A DNA stretch of 64,000 bases, from the NCBI RefSeq assembly GCF_001676705.1, contig NZ_CP016170.1, forward strand, positions 1,488,001 to 1,552,000, written 5' to 3'. Below the pieces are notes generated by a model. It saw nothing but the letters and a program-made list of their open reading frames with translations, did no database searches and was not told the DNA's origin. Made by a program: the position numbers and the translations under genes. Shown here in pieces: positions 41,741 through 49,601 of this stretch (position 1 is its first letter; every line of letters starts with the position of its first letter). This DNA is from Bordetella bronchialis. Its GTDB lineage: Bacteria > Pseudomonadota > Gammaproteobacteria > Burkholderiales > Burkholderiaceae_B.

Positions 41741-42532
41741 ATGATTCCTTCGAGAAGAAACTTCCTCAAGCGCGCCGGACTGGCGGCGGCGACGGTATCG
41801 GCCGCTCCGGCGGTCGCGACCGCGCAGACGGCGGACGACAAGGCGGCTGCCTACATCTTTCTGACGCCCGAAGAAGCCGCCTTCGTCCAGGCGGCGGTGG
41901 CGCGGCTGATCCCGCAGGACGAGGCGGGCCCCGGCGCGCTGGAGGCCGGCGTGCCCAACTACATCGACAAGCAGCTGGGCGGCGCCTGGGGAGCCGGCGA
42001 GCGGCTGTATCGCGGCGGGCCATGGAAGCAGGGCGAGCCGACCCAGGGATACCAGTTGCCCTTCACGCCCGCCGAATTGTTCCGCAATGCCTGTCGCGCC
42101 TTGCGGGAGGAGCTCGGCAAGAGCGGCACGCCTTTCGACAAGCGCGCCCCGGCCGAGCAGGATGCCTTCCTGCGCGAGTTGCAGCAAAGCAAGCGCGATC
42201 TGAATGGCGTGCCGGCCAATGTGTTCTTCGAGTCGCTGTGGGGCCTGACCGTGGAGGGCTTCCTGAGCGACCCGGTGTACGGCGGCAACAAGGACATGGT
42301 GTCGTGGAAGATGATCGGCTTTCCTGGCGCCCACGCCACCTACTATCACCTGGTGGACCAGCATGGCATCGCCTTCAACCGCGCGCCCATGAGCCTGGCC
42401 GAAGACAATCGCGGCGTGATCCATATCCATCCGGAGGTGCCTGCGTCGGTCGGCAACGCCCCCACCGGCAATGGGACCACGCCGGAAACCATGCCGGGCC
42501 ATGCGGCCGGGCAGTCCCACGGAGGCCGCTGA
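41741..42532 (+). CDS. Gluconate 2-dehydrogenase subunit 3-like (gamma) protein with Tat signal
   Basis: The protein has 263 residues, starting at the ATG at 41741. The leader IPSRRNFLKRAGLAAATVSAAPAVATAQ is a Tat signal (RRNFLK). The domain that follows (FLTPEEAAFVQAAVARLIPQDEAGPGALEAGVPNYIDKQLGG, FFESLWGLTVEGFLSDPVYGGNKD, WKMIGFPGAHATYY) matches the small subunit of membrane-linked flavoprotein dehydrogenases. It has no cofactor; it serves as a chaperone and carries the folded FAD subunit through Tat. The FAD subunit follows after one base. Confidence 0.92.
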   Translation: MIPSRRNFLKRAGLAAATVSAAPAVATAQTADDKAAAYIFLTPEEAAFVQAAVARLIPQDEAGPGALEAGVPNYIDKQLGGAWGAGERLYRGGPWKQGEPTQGYQLPFTPAELFRNACRALREELGKSGTPFDKRAPAEQDAFLRELQQSKRDLNGVPANVFFESLWGLTVEGFLSDPVYGGNKDMVSWKMIGFPGAHATYYHLVDQHGIAFNRAPMSLAEDNRGVIHIHPEVPASVGNAPTGNGTTPETMPGHAAGQSHGGR

Positions 42533-42533
42533 C

Positions 42534-44303
42534 ATGGCTACCAAACTGCCAGAAACGGATGCGGTGCTCATCGGCGTCGGCCTGGTGGGCACCATGCTGG
42601 GCCGGGAATTGACGCGGGCGGGACTGCATGTGGTCGGCCTGGAGCGCGGCGAGCCGCGCTTTACGGTGCCGGACTTCCAGGGGCCCTACATGCATGACGA
42701 ACTGCGCTATTCCGTGCGCAAGGCCCTGATGCAGGACAACACCAAGGAAGCCGTGACCTTCCGCAATAACAGCCGGCAGGAGGCCTTGCCCATACGGCGC
42801 TGGGAGAGCTTCCTGCCCGGTACGGGCCTGGGCGGCGCGGCCGTGCACTGGAATGGCCAGACCTACCGCTTCCAGGATACGGATTTCCGCATGCGCAGCC
42901 TGACGCGCGAGCGCTATGGGGACAAATTCATGGCCGAGGACCTGCTGGTGCAGGACTGGGGCGTGGACGCCGCCACGATGGAACCGTACTTCGATCGCTT
43001 CGAGTACCTGTTGGGGGTGAGCGGCAAGGCGGGCAACCTGAAGAGCGGCAAGGTGGAAGGCGGCAACCCCTTCGAAGACCCCCGCGCGCGCGACTACCCC
43101 ACGCCGCCCATGAAAGAACCCTACGGGTCCGCGATGTTCCGCAAGGCGGCGGCCGGGCTGGGCCTGCACCCCTATCCGCAGCCTTCCGCCAACCTGAGCC
43201 AGCCCTACACCAACCCCGAGGGCATGACGCTGAACACCTGCATGTTCTGCGGGTTCTGCGAGCGCTACGGTTGCGAGCACTATGCCAAGTCCTCGCCGCA
43301 GACCATCCTGCTGCCGGTCCTGCTGAAGGACAAGAATTTCGAGCTGCGTACCCAGTGCCAGGTGCTGCGCATCAATGTGGACAGCGACGGCAAGCGCGCC
43401 ACCGGCGTGACCTATGTGGATGCGGCGGGACGCGAGTTCGAGCAGCCGGCGAATCTGGTGATCCTCGGCGGCTTCGCCCTGAACAACGTGCGGATGCTGC
43501 TGCTGTCGAAAATCGGCCAGCCCTACGACCCGGAGTCCGGCAAGGGCGTGGTGGGCCGGGGCTACGCGTACCAGACCATGAGCGCGGTGCAGGTGTTCTA
43601 CGACGCCAGCGTGAACATCAATCCCTTCATGCGTTCGGGGGCCTGCGGCACGGTGGTTTCGGATTTCGTTTCCGACAACTTCGACCACGGCCCGCATGGT
43701 TTCGTCGGCGGTGCCTATATCGGCGAAATCATGACCAATGGCCGTCCGATCGAGTTCCATCCCACGCCGGTGGGTACGCCGCCCTGGGGATCGGAATGGA
43801 AAAAGGCGGTGATACGCCACTACAACCATACCTCGGTGCTGAACGTGCACGGCAGCTCGGTTTCCTGCCGGGCCAATTACCTGGACCTGGACCCCACGTA
43901 TCGCGATGCCTGGGGGCTGCCGCTGTTGCGCATGACGTTCGATTTCCATGAGAACGACGTGAAGATGTCCAGCTTCCTGACCGATCGCGCGCTGGAGATC
44001 GGCCGCGCCATGGGTGGCAAGCAGGTGCATGGCGCCTCGCGCAAGGGGCCCTACACCGTGACGCAGTACCAGACCACGCACAATACCGGCGGCACGGTCA
44101 TGGGCGACGACCGGTCGACCAGCGTCGTCAACCGGTACCTGCAAAGCTGGGACTTGCACAATCTGTTCGTCATCGGCGCGTCGAACTTTCCGCAGAATGC
44201 TTCGTACAACCCGACCGGTACGGTCGGCGCGCTGGCCTACTGGGCGGCGGACGCCATCGTGTCGCGGTATCTGAAATCCCCGGCTCCGCTGGTCCAGGCT
44301 TGA
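42534..44303 (+). CDS. GMC-type FAD dehydrogenase, catalytic (alpha) subunit
   Basis: The protein has 589 residues from the ATG at 42534, with GGAGG upstream. The FAD loop is AVLIGVGLVGTMLGRELTRAG. A cysteine cluster near 235-255 (LNTCMFCGFCERYGCEH) resembles the one holding a 3Fe-4S centre in the alpha subunit of FAD glucose and gluconate dehydrogenases. GMC residues are in the C-terminal HNTGGTVMGDD and NPTGTVGALAYWAAD. There is no signal of its own. It oxidises a sugar, sugar acid or polyol in the periplasm and passes electrons to the cytochrome encoded next. The substrate cannot be read from the sequence. Confidence 0.92.
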   Translation: MATKLPETDAVLIGVGLVGTMLGRELTRAGLHVVGLERGEPRFTVPDFQGPYMHDELRYSVRKALMQDNTKEAVTFRNNSRQEALPIRRWESFLPGTGLGGAAVHWNGQTYRFQDTDFRMRSLTRERYGDKFMAEDLLVQDWGVDAATMEPYFDRFEYLLGVSGKAGNLKSGKVEGGNPFEDPRARDYPTPPMKEPYGSAMFRKAAAGLGLHPYPQPSANLSQPYTNPEGMTLNTCMFCGFCERYGCEHYAKSSPQTILLPVLLKDKNFELRTQCQVLRINVDSDGKRATGVTYVDAAGREFEQPANLVILGGFALNNVRMLLLSKIGQPYDPESGKGVVGRGYAYQTMSAVQVFYDASVNINPFMRSGACGTVVSDFVSDNFDHGPHGFVGGAYIGEIMTNGRPIEFHPTPVGTPPWGSEWKKAVIRHYNHTSVLNVHGSSVSCRANYLDLDPTYRDAWGLPLLRMTFDFHENDVKMSSFLTDRALEIGRAMGGKQVHGASRKGPYTVTQYQTTHNTGGTVMGDDRSTSVVNRYLQSWDLHNLFVIGASNFPQNASYNPTGTVGALAYWAADAIVSRYLKSPAPLVQA

Positions 44304-44311
44304 GGTGCGCC

Positions 44312-45217
44312 ATGAATATCCGAGTAGCTTTATCCCACGCCGCGCTGCCCGTGCTGCTGGGCTGTACGCTGGCGCCCGCCGCCGCGCAGACGGCCGCGGG
44401 CGCGGCCGGGACCGCCGACGTCCAGGCGGGCCAGCGCATCGCGGCCAATGGCAACCCGGCCAAGGGTGTGATCGCCTGCGTGACCTGCCACGGCGCGCAG
44501 GGGGAAGGCAATGCCGCCAGCGGTTTCCCGCGGCTGGCGGGACAGCCGGCGCGCTATCTGCAGGAGCAGCTGGACAGCTATGCCGATGGACGCCGCCAGA
44601 ATCCCATCATGGCGCCCATCGCCAAGGGCCTGGGCACGGAGGAACGCGCCGCCGTGTCCGCCTACTACGAAAGCCTGAAGCCACCGGCCACGCCGCCTGC
44701 CTCCGGGACCGGCGGCGCGCCCGCGCAGTCGGCGGACGCGCGCAAGCGCGGCGAGACCCTCTATACCGCCGGCGATGAGGCGCTGCACGTACAGGCCTGC
44801 GCCAACTGCCATGGCCCGGGCGGCGCGGGAGAGCCGCCCAATTATCCCTACCTGGCCGGACAGCACGCCGGCTACCTCGCATCCGCGCTGCGCGAGTTCA
44901 AAAGCGGCACGCGCACCAACGACCCGAGTGGACAAATGCCCCAGATCGCCCGCCAGCTCAGCGATGCCGATATCGATGCGGTGACCGGCTATCTATCGCA
45001 AATGCCGGCGCCGTCGCGCGACGATGCCCAGGCGGCGGCCATCCGGCAGCGCGCCATCCAGGGCGCCAGCGTACCCTCCGCGCCGCAGGCCGGGCCTTCG
45101 GCACCCACGGGCACGGGCACCGAGCAGGGCGCGCCTCTTACCGGGGGCAGCCAGGGCCCCGGGGGCGGCGGAGGAGGTTCCGGATCCGGACCATCCGGCA
45201 GCGGTTCGGGACGCTGA
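44312..45217 (+). CDS. Dihaem c4-like cytochrome with Gly/Ser-rich tail
   Basis: The protein has 301 residues with a Sec signal ending near AAAQ. Two haem c sites are present, CVTCH (56-60) and CANCH (163-167), each in a cytochrome c4/c553-type domain (GFPRLAGQPARYLQEQL; NYPYLAGQHAGYLASALREF with distal Met in QMPQIA). The last 60 residues are Pro/Ser/Gly-rich and end in a run of glycine and serine. The usual third subunit of these dehydrogenases is a trihaem cytochrome; the c4-like dihaem form here is unusual. GAGGT lies before the ATG and the gap to the FAD gene is 8 nt. Confidence 0.92.
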   Translation: MNIRVALSHAALPVLLGCTLAPAAAQTAAGAAGTADVQAGQRIAANGNPAKGVIACVTCHGAQGEGNAASGFPRLAGQPARYLQEQLDSYADGRRQNPIMAPIAKGLGTEERAAVSAYYESLKPPATPPASGTGGAPAQSADARKRGETLYTAGDEALHVQACANCHGPGGAGEPPNYPYLAGQHAGYLASALREFKSGTRTNDPSGQMPQIARQLSDADIDAVTGYLSQMPAPSRDDAQAAAIRQRAIQGASVPSAPQAGPSAPTGTGTEQGAPLTGGSQGPGGGGGGSGSGPSGSGSGR

Positions 45218-45308
45218 GCGGCAGCCGCCGTCAGCCGGCGCGATGCGGCCAGCGCCGCTTGCCGGACGGCCAGACGTACCCGCCGGCCACCGCGCCAGGA
45301 GATGATGC

Positions 45309-45380
45309 ATGAAAACGAAGTGGATGTTCTGGGCCCTGGTCACCGTGATCCTGGTGGTCCTGCTGGTGCAGCCCTGGTAG
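45309..45380 (+). CDS. 23-residue single-pass membrane microprotein
   Basis: The ATG at 45309 is preceded by AGGAG at 45298-45302, eight bases upstream. The peptide begins MKTKWMFW, has an aliphatic helix (ALVTVILVVLL) and ends VQPW before TAG. Positive charges at the N-terminus predict an outside C-terminus. It follows the dehydrogenase cytochrome by 91 nt on the same strand and could be a small subunit or anchor. The evidence is the ribosome site plus an ideal transmembrane composition. Confidence 0.6.
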   Translation: MKTKWMFWALVTVILVVLLVQPW

Positions 45381-45385
45381 GCCGG

Positions 45386-46258
45386 CTAGCCCGCCGCCGG
45401 CTGCGCCAGCGGGCCCGCGGCGTCGGCACCGGCGCGCAGCGCATCGAATTCGTGGGGATCGTGGCTGCAGCAGACGGCGATCTGGCCGCCATGTCGATGG
45501 CGCAGCTCGCGCAGGCGCGCCTGGTTGTGCAGGCGCGCGCCGCGGTCCTTTTCCATCATCCATTGATACAGGCGCAGGCCTGGTGTGCAGCGCGGCCGGT
45601 CATGGTCCAGTTCCTGATGATAGAAATAGGCGTCCCCGGCTTGCAGCAGCCAGCCATCGCCCCGCCGCACCGCCACGCCCGCGTGGCCCAGCGTGTGCCC
45701 GTGCAGGGGGACCAGGGCCACCTCGCCATGCAGTGCTTCGATGGGGCGCGTGCCCTGGAAACCGAACCAGTCGTCCCCGGTGGGGGCGTACTCCTTCCAG
45801 CGCCGACGGGAAGACCACTGCTGCGGGCGATACCGCTGCCGGTCCAGCCAGGTGGATTGGCGCGCCGCCGCCTCGCGTTCCGGGCGCGACAGGTGAACGC
45901 TGGCGTCGGGAAAGTCGTCCAGGCCACCGGCATGGTCGAAATCCAGGTGCGTCAGCACGATGTGCCGGACATCGCGCGCCTGGTAGCCCAGGCGCTCGAT
46001 CTGCCGCACCGCCGTCATGGATTCCTTGAAGTCGGGCTTGAGCAGCGCCAGGAAGAAAGCGCTCAGGCGCGTGCGCGGCGCGCGCACATCGCGCAGCCCG
46101 AAGCCGGTGTCGATGAGAACCAGCCCGTCCGCCGGTGTTTCGATCAGGATGCAATGGCAGCACAGGGTGCCCCGGCAGAGCAGGCAATCGCTGCGGCCAT
46201 CCATCAGATGGCCGCCCAGCGGGCATGACGATATACAGTTCAGGTGATGGATACGCAT
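45386..46258 (-). CDS. MBL-fold metallohydrolase
   Basis: The protein has 290 residues. The metal motif is VLTHLDFDHAGG (HxDxDH, a variant seen in lactonase-like members), with LVLIDTGFGL before it and GHTLGHAGVAV and LLQAGDAYFY after it. The N-terminus is cysteine-rich (CISSCPLGG, CLLCRGTLCCHC), which may bind an additional metal. It converges with the microprotein gene. It may be a lactonase or a general esterase; the substrate is unknown. Confidence 0.9.
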   Translation of the reverse strand: MRIHHLNCISSCPLGGHLMDGRSDCLLCRGTLCCHCILIETPADGLVLIDTGFGLRDVRAPRTRLSAFFLALLKPDFKESMTAVRQIERLGYQARDVRHIVLTHLDFDHAGGLDDFPDASVHLSRPEREAAARQSTWLDRQRYRPQQWSSRRRWKEYAPTGDDWFGFQGTRPIEALHGEVALVPLHGHTLGHAGVAVRRGDGWLLQAGDAYFYHQELDHDRPRCTPGLRLYQWMMEKDRGARLHNQARLRELRHRHGGQIAVCCSHDPHEFDALRAGADAAGPLAQPAAG

Positions 46259-46357
46259 GATGGCGCCGTCAAAGGGAAGGACGCCATCGTTGCAAGCCCC
46301 ATGCCCCGGCCGCCGCCCACGCGGCGCCCGGGCGGGGGATAGCGCGGCGGCGCCGGC

Positions 46358-46555
46358 CTATCCCGCCGTGCGGGCGGGTGCCTTCAGCTGCGCGCGCACC
46401 TTGTCGACGGCATTGCTGCCGGCCGCCTTGACCGCCTCGCGCAATTCGTCCGGCGTGCAGCCGAATTCCTTGCTCCAGTAGCGCAGCTCCCACTCTTCGT
46501 CCAGGGCGATCCGGGAGCGGTCGCGCGGGCCGCGGTCGTTGAGGTTATCGCTCAT
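46358..46555 (-). CDS. DUF3606 small protein
   Basis: The protein has 65 residues from the ATG at 46555, with AAGGAG seven bases upstream. The pattern DRGPRDRSRIALDEEWELRYWSKEFGCTPDELREAVKAAGSNAVDKVRAQL is the DUF3606 fold, an HTH-like small domain of unknown function common in stress regions of Burkholderiales and Rhizobiales. It stands alone between the metallohydrolase and the CtaG fusion, 66 nt after the stop of the latter gene's neighbour on the same strand. Confidence 0.88.
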   Translation of the reverse strand: MSDNLNDRGPRDRSRIALDEEWELRYWSKEFGCTPDELREAVKAAGSNAVDKVRAQLKAPARTAG

Positions 46556-46621
46556 GCTTTTTCTCCTTGCCGATGAACAGGAACCCACAGCGGAGCAAAG
46601 GGCGTGCCGGCGGCTGAGCTG

Positions 46622-48961
46622 CTATTTCTTCAACGCCTGCCGCAGCTGCGCGACTTCCGCGCCCGAAGCCGGCGGCGCGTCGTTGCCCCAGGAGCTGCGG
46701 ATATAGGTGATGACCTGCGCGATCTGGGCCTCGGTCAGCACGGTATCGAAGGGAGGCATGTGCTGCGGCGCCGGGCCGTGCGCCGTCTGCGCGCTGCGCC
46801 CGCCTTCCATCACGATGCGCATCAGCGAGGTCTTGTCCTGCGCCAGCACCGATGGGTTGCCCGCCAGGCGGGGGTAGACGCCCGGTATGCCCATGCCGTT
46901 GGCCTGGTGGCATTGCGCGCAGAAGTTCTTGTACACGGCGGCGCCCACGGACTCCACGTCCAGGGTGCGATTGCCCTGTTCCGGCGTGGCCTCGGCCGCC
47001 GCCGCGCGGTCCTCGCGGTAGCGGCCGCTGTCCGCATTCGGCGGCAGGCTCTTCAGGTAGACCGCGATGGCGCGCAGGTCCTCGTCCGTCAGGTGCTGCA
47101 GGCTGGTTTCCACCGTTTCGACCATGCTGCCGTAGGCCATGTTGCCGTTGGCATGTCCGGTCTTCATGAAGGTGGCCAGCTCGTCGACGCTCATGCGGCC
47201 CAGTCCCGAGCCCATGCCGCTGTTCAAGTTGGGCGCGAACCAGTGGTCATTCACGCCGCCGGTCAGGAAGTGGCGGGACGTTTCGTCGTCGCCGCGTTCC
47301 TGGAAGGCGGGGCCGCGGGGCGTATGGCAGGCGCCGCAGTGTCCCAGCGTCTGCACCAGGTAGGCGCCGCGGTTCCATTGCGCATCCCGCCCGGGGCGCG
47401 GCTGGTAGACCTCGTCGGGGACGAACAGGGCTTGCCAGCCGCGCAGCATCCAGCGCTGGTTGAACGGGAAAGGCAGGTCGGTGGGCGGCGGCGACTGATC
47501 CACGGCCGGGACGTCGTGCATCATGTAGGCATACAGCGCGCGCAGGTCGTCCTCCGTCATCCTGGCGAAGGACGCATAGGGCATGGCGGGATACAGCGGC
47601 TTGCCGCCGCGCGCCACGCCGCGGCGCAGGGCGCGCGCGAATTCCTCGTAGGTGTAGCCCCCTATGCCGTGCCGGGGATCGGGCGTGATATTGGTGGAGA
47701 CGATGGTGCCGAAGGGCGACCACAGCTCGCGGCCACCGGCGTAAGGCGCGCCGCCCTTGGGATTGGTATGGCATCCGAAGCAGTCGCCGGCACTGGCCAC
47801 ATAGCGGCCGCGCGCGGTCAGCATCGCGTCCGCGGAGGATGCATCATCGCCCGCGGCATGGGCGGGGCGGGTGGGCAGCATCGACGCCGGTACGGCCAGC
47901 AGCACCATGACCGACACGGACAGGGCCGGGCGCGCCAGCCAGCGCCAGCCGACGTACAGCCCGCCGATCAGATAGGCCAGGCCGCCCGGCACCCACATCA
48001 CCAGGCCGCCCAGTTGCTGGTCGCGCAGCGCGTCCACGCCCAGCGCCGCCGCGGGTTCGGCATAGGCGGGATACCACAGGCCCGGGGCCAGCGTCAGCAA
48101 GGCGCCCAGCGCGCCGGTATGGACCATGGTGGTGAACAGCGACACCATGGCATAGCCGCCCGGGGCGGTGCGGCGGCTCGCGCCGAAGATGGGCCACCAG
48201 AAGAGCAGGGCGCTCGCCAGGAAGCTGGCGTGCTGCCACGCATGCACGGTGGGATCCGCCAGGGCCGCCTGGAAGAACCGGGGCACGTGCCATAGCCACA
48301 GCGCCGCCGCATGCAACATCCACGCGGCCAGCGCGCCAGTCAGCAGCGTCCAGGCGCGCAGCAAGGGCCGCCACCGCCACGCCCGGGCGATGGGGCGCCG
48401 CCATCGCCGGGGGAACGCCCACAGCCACACGGCCAGCGGCCGGCTCACGACCAGCAATGGCGCGGCCACGATCATCAGCATCTCGTGTTGCACCATGTGT
48501 GCCGAGAACAGCACGGGACCCAGCGCGTCCAACGGCGATACGAGCGCGATGCACAGCGTCGCCCAGCCGGCCAGGAAGGCCAGCAATTGGCGCTGGCGCG
48601 TCCGGGCGCCGTCGCCCGACGCGCCGTCGCTCGACGCACCGGGGGCCGACGCACCGGGGGCCGACGCCCCGTTTCCGGACGCGCCGACGCCAGCGTCCGC
48701 CTCATCATCCGGGCCCGCGGCGGCGTGGCGGCGCAGCCGCAGATAGCCCGCCACATAAAGGAACAGACTCAGCAGCAGCGTGCCGACGACCCAGGGCTCC
48801 AGCACCGGCTGGAGATCCGGCAGCCCGGCCGCATCCGCCGACGCGACATGCGCATGCGCCCCCAGCGGAAAACACGCCGCCAGCACCGCGAGGCATGCCG
48901 GCGACATCGCCGGAATCGAAGCCGGCCGCCGTGCCGGCGCTATGCGCGGGAAGTGATTCAT
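46622..48961 (-). CDS. CtaG (caa3 assembly) - three cytochrome c domain fusion
   Basis: The protein has 779 residues from the ATG at 48961. Residues 1-370 are a CtaG/DUF1404-type membrane protein: about seven to eight helices with histidines in AHMVQHEMLMIVAAPLL, WMLHAAALWLWHVP, HAWQHASFLASALLFWW and TTMVHTGALGALL. A low-complexity loop with repeated GASAP units lies at 92-120. Residues 380-779 hold three haem c sites: CFGCH (394-398), CGACH (542-546) and CAQCH (681-685), arranged like the trihaem subunit of alcohol and gluconate dehydrogenases. CtaG proteins help insert copper in caa3 oxidases. The fusion would bring electron entry and assembly functions together. It lies 10 nt after ctaE. 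Confidence 0.88.
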   Translation of the reverse strand: MNHFPRIAPARRPASIPAMSPACLAVLAACFPLGAHAHVASADAAGLPDLQPVLEPWVVGTLLLSLFLYVAGYLRLRRHAAAGPDDEADAGVGASGNGASAPGASAPGASSDGASGDGARTRQRQLLAFLAGWATLCIALVSPLDALGPVLFSAHMVQHEMLMIVAAPLLVVSRPLAVWLWAFPRRWRRPIARAWRWRPLLRAWTLLTGALAAWMLHAAALWLWHVPRFFQAALADPTVHAWQHASFLASALLFWWPIFGASRRTAPGGYAMVSLFTTMVHTGALGALLTLAPGLWYPAYAEPAAALGVDALRDQQLGGLVMWVPGGLAYLIGGLYVGWRWLARPALSVSVMVLLAVPASMLPTRPAHAAGDDASSADAMLTARGRYVASAGDCFGCHTNPKGGAPYAGGRELWSPFGTIVSTNITPDPRHGIGGYTYEEFARALRRGVARGGKPLYPAMPYASFARMTEDDLRALYAYMMHDVPAVDQSPPPTDLPFPFNQRWMLRGWQALFVPDEVYQPRPGRDAQWNRGAYLVQTLGHCGACHTPRGPAFQERGDDETSRHFLTGGVNDHWFAPNLNSGMGSGLGRMSVDELATFMKTGHANGNMAYGSMVETVETSLQHLTDEDLRAIAVYLKSLPPNADSGRYREDRAAAAEATPEQGNRTLDVESVGAAVYKNFCAQCHQANGMGIPGVYPRLAGNPSVLAQDKTSLMRIVMEGGRSAQTAHGPAPQHMPPFDTVLTEAQIAQVITYIRSSWGNDAPPASGAEVAQLRQALKK

Positions 48962-48971
48962 GGAGCCCCCG

Positions 48972-49601
48972 CTAGAAACGCGGCGCCAGGTAAATGACGG
49001 CATAGATGGGCACCCAGCTGAACACCACGAAATACCAGTACATGGCGTTCTCGCTGACGTCGACATATCGGCGGCCATCGAAACGCTGGGTGAACAGTAG
49101 CGCCGCCAGCACGGCCGTATCGACCGTATCCGTGATGAGGTGGGTGGTATGCAGCCCCAGCAGGAACCACACCAGCGCGCCGTAGGCGTTCTCGTTCCAC
49201 GATACGTTGAGCGCCGTGAATTCCAGCGCCCGCAGGGCCAGGAAGACGGCGGCCAGGACGACGCACACGACGACCCAGAGCGCCGCGCGCGCACGCTGCT
49301 GGCGTTCCGCGGCGCGCTTGGCCAGGTGATTCGGCCACAGGCTTGCCAAGAGCAGCACGGTGTTGGCGGTCCCCCAGGCCAGGGCGGGCGGGTCGGCGGC
49401 GATCGGCCATTGCGGCGCCAGCCCGCGCAAGTAGAAGTAGCTCATCACGCCGATGGCGAACACGGTGCCTTCGATCAGCATCAATCCCATGGTGCCCCAC
49501 CACATCAGGCTGCGATGGCCGAATCCGTAGGTGGGCAGGCCGGACACGTCGATCACGGTGCCGGCGGCAACGGCCACTTCCTCGCCGTGGCGATGCGTCA
49601 T
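48972..49601 (-). CDS. ctaE: Cytochrome c oxidase subunit III
   Basis: The protein has 209 residues with five predicted membrane helices, for example LMWWGTMGLMLIEGTVFAIGVMSYFYL and ALWVVVCVVLAAVFLALRALEF. Family residues are seen in LGLHTTHLITD and ENAMYWYFVVFSWVPIYAVIYL. It is the short form lacking the first two helices. The ATG overlaps the ctaD stop as ATGA. It belongs to the caa3-type oxidase encoded with ctaC and ctaD. Confidence 0.9.
   Translation of the reverse strand: MTHRHGEEVAVAAGTVIDVSGLPTYGFGHRSLMWWGTMGLMLIEGTVFAIGVMSYFYLRGLAPQWPIAADPPALAWGTANTVLLLASLWPNHLAKRAAERQQRARAALWVVVCVVLAAVFLALRALEFTALNVSWNENAYGALVWFLLGLHTTHLITDTVDTAVLAALLFTQRFDGRRYVDVSENAMYWYFVVFSWVPIYAVIYLAPRF

Noticed and set aside
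46604..48295. Plus-strand open frame of 563 codons
   Set aside because: It is the shadow of the CtaG-cytochrome fusion.
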